Part shown: positions 63,852-64,000 of the stretch, in pieces | Position numbering within the stretch: position 1 is the first letter of the stretch | Layout of the letters: each line of letters opens with the position of its first letter | Assembly (NCBI GenBank): GCA_949358305.1 | Contig: OX442321.1 | Coordinates: 7,093,605-7,157,604, forward strand | Direction: 5' to 3' | DNA: 64,000 nt | Origin: Strigamia acuminata | Taxonomy: Eukaryota > Arthropoda > Chilopoda > Geophilomorpha > Linotaeniidae | Notes under the pieces: generated by a model | Database searches by the model: none | Told to the model about the DNA's origin: nothing | Seen by the model: the letters and a program-made list of their open reading frames with translations, nothing else | Translations under genes and position numbers: made by a program

Positions 63852-64000
63852 CAGGGGTCGGCAAGTAATTTTAAGTGGGGTCCGGATACTATTGAAAATT
63901 TTTATCGAGGTCCAGAAAATAAAAACTCATAATACTTACAGTTTTAAATTTTTATTTTGACTCATTTAAGTAATTATACTGTATAAAACACAATAGGTAG
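63852..64000. mobile_element. Left end of a hAT-type element (partial)
   Basis: It begins CAGGGGTCGGCAAG, a typical hAT terminal inverted repeat, right after cattaggg. The paralogous DNA at about 12079 continues cattagggccctt, supporting an insertion boundary here. The other end lies outside the window. Confidence 0.5.

Overview
The window is eukaryotic and almost certainly arthropod. It holds a tandem array of divergent ionotropic receptor (IR) genes on the minus strand. Their exons are short, and where adjacent exons can be compared the introns are about 60-75 bp. Intact LTR retrotransposons of three superfamilies (Ty3/Gypsy, BEL/Pao, Copia) are inserted into and between these genes. The compact introns and the IR expansion would suit a crustacean such as a water flea, but that is inference. 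No bacterial, CRISPR or rRNA features were seen.

Host layer. Five IR copies lie head to tail on the minus strand: copy 1 (5' end only, up to 460), copy 2 (7767-11391), copy 3 (12165-14432), copy 4 (15009-30922, split by insertions) and copy 5 (32827-35343). They share a 40-nt signal-peptide exon and S1-lobe exons, followed by separate exons for TM1 plus pore loop, TM2 with the SYTSTLT-type motif, the S2 lobe and TM3. A relic that joins a last-exon fragment to a first-exon fragment lies at 31500-31690.

Mobile layer, left to right. (1) A Gypsy element at 680-6039 lacks a recognisable 5' LTR and lies between two 156-bp copies of IR promoter DNA. (2) A 1.4-kb TA-flanked inverted-repeat element lies in an intron of IR copy 2. 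(3) A full-length 13.5-kb Gypsy-2 element (copy A, minus, 15880-29384, TSD AGTC) lies in an intron of IR copy 4, next to a Harbinger-like MITE (29392-29770, TSD TTA). (4) A second Gypsy-2 element (copy B, plus, 35352-54780, TSD AGCC) sits 5 bp upstream of the start codon of IR copy 5. It carries an intact BEL/Pao element (44258-50177, TSD TACCT) inside its ORF3 intron. (5) A 6.8-kb Copia element (55342-62126, minus, TSD AATTG) encodes a polyprotein with an MBD-like (methyl-CpG-binding) domain between integrase and reverse transcriptase. (6) A decayed Copia relic with its 3' LTR lies at 62132-63612. (7) The end of a hAT-type element begins at 63852.

The most notable system is Gypsy-2. Gag and Pol appear to be joined by -1 frameshifting at two tandem A-AAA-AAC heptamers followed by a strong stem-loop. 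Downstream of pol, in the position of env, it carries a third ORF of about 950 residues. That ORF appears to be spliced from a 30-codon acidic first exon and a 921-codon second exon; it has no recognisable envelope features and I cannot assign it to a family. The two Gypsy-2 copies are nearly identical and preserve every one of these signals. The Copia element with the MBD-like domain is the second highlight. MBD capture by arthropod Copia elements has, to my recollection, been reported before, but this copy looks intact and keeps the DNA-contacting residues.
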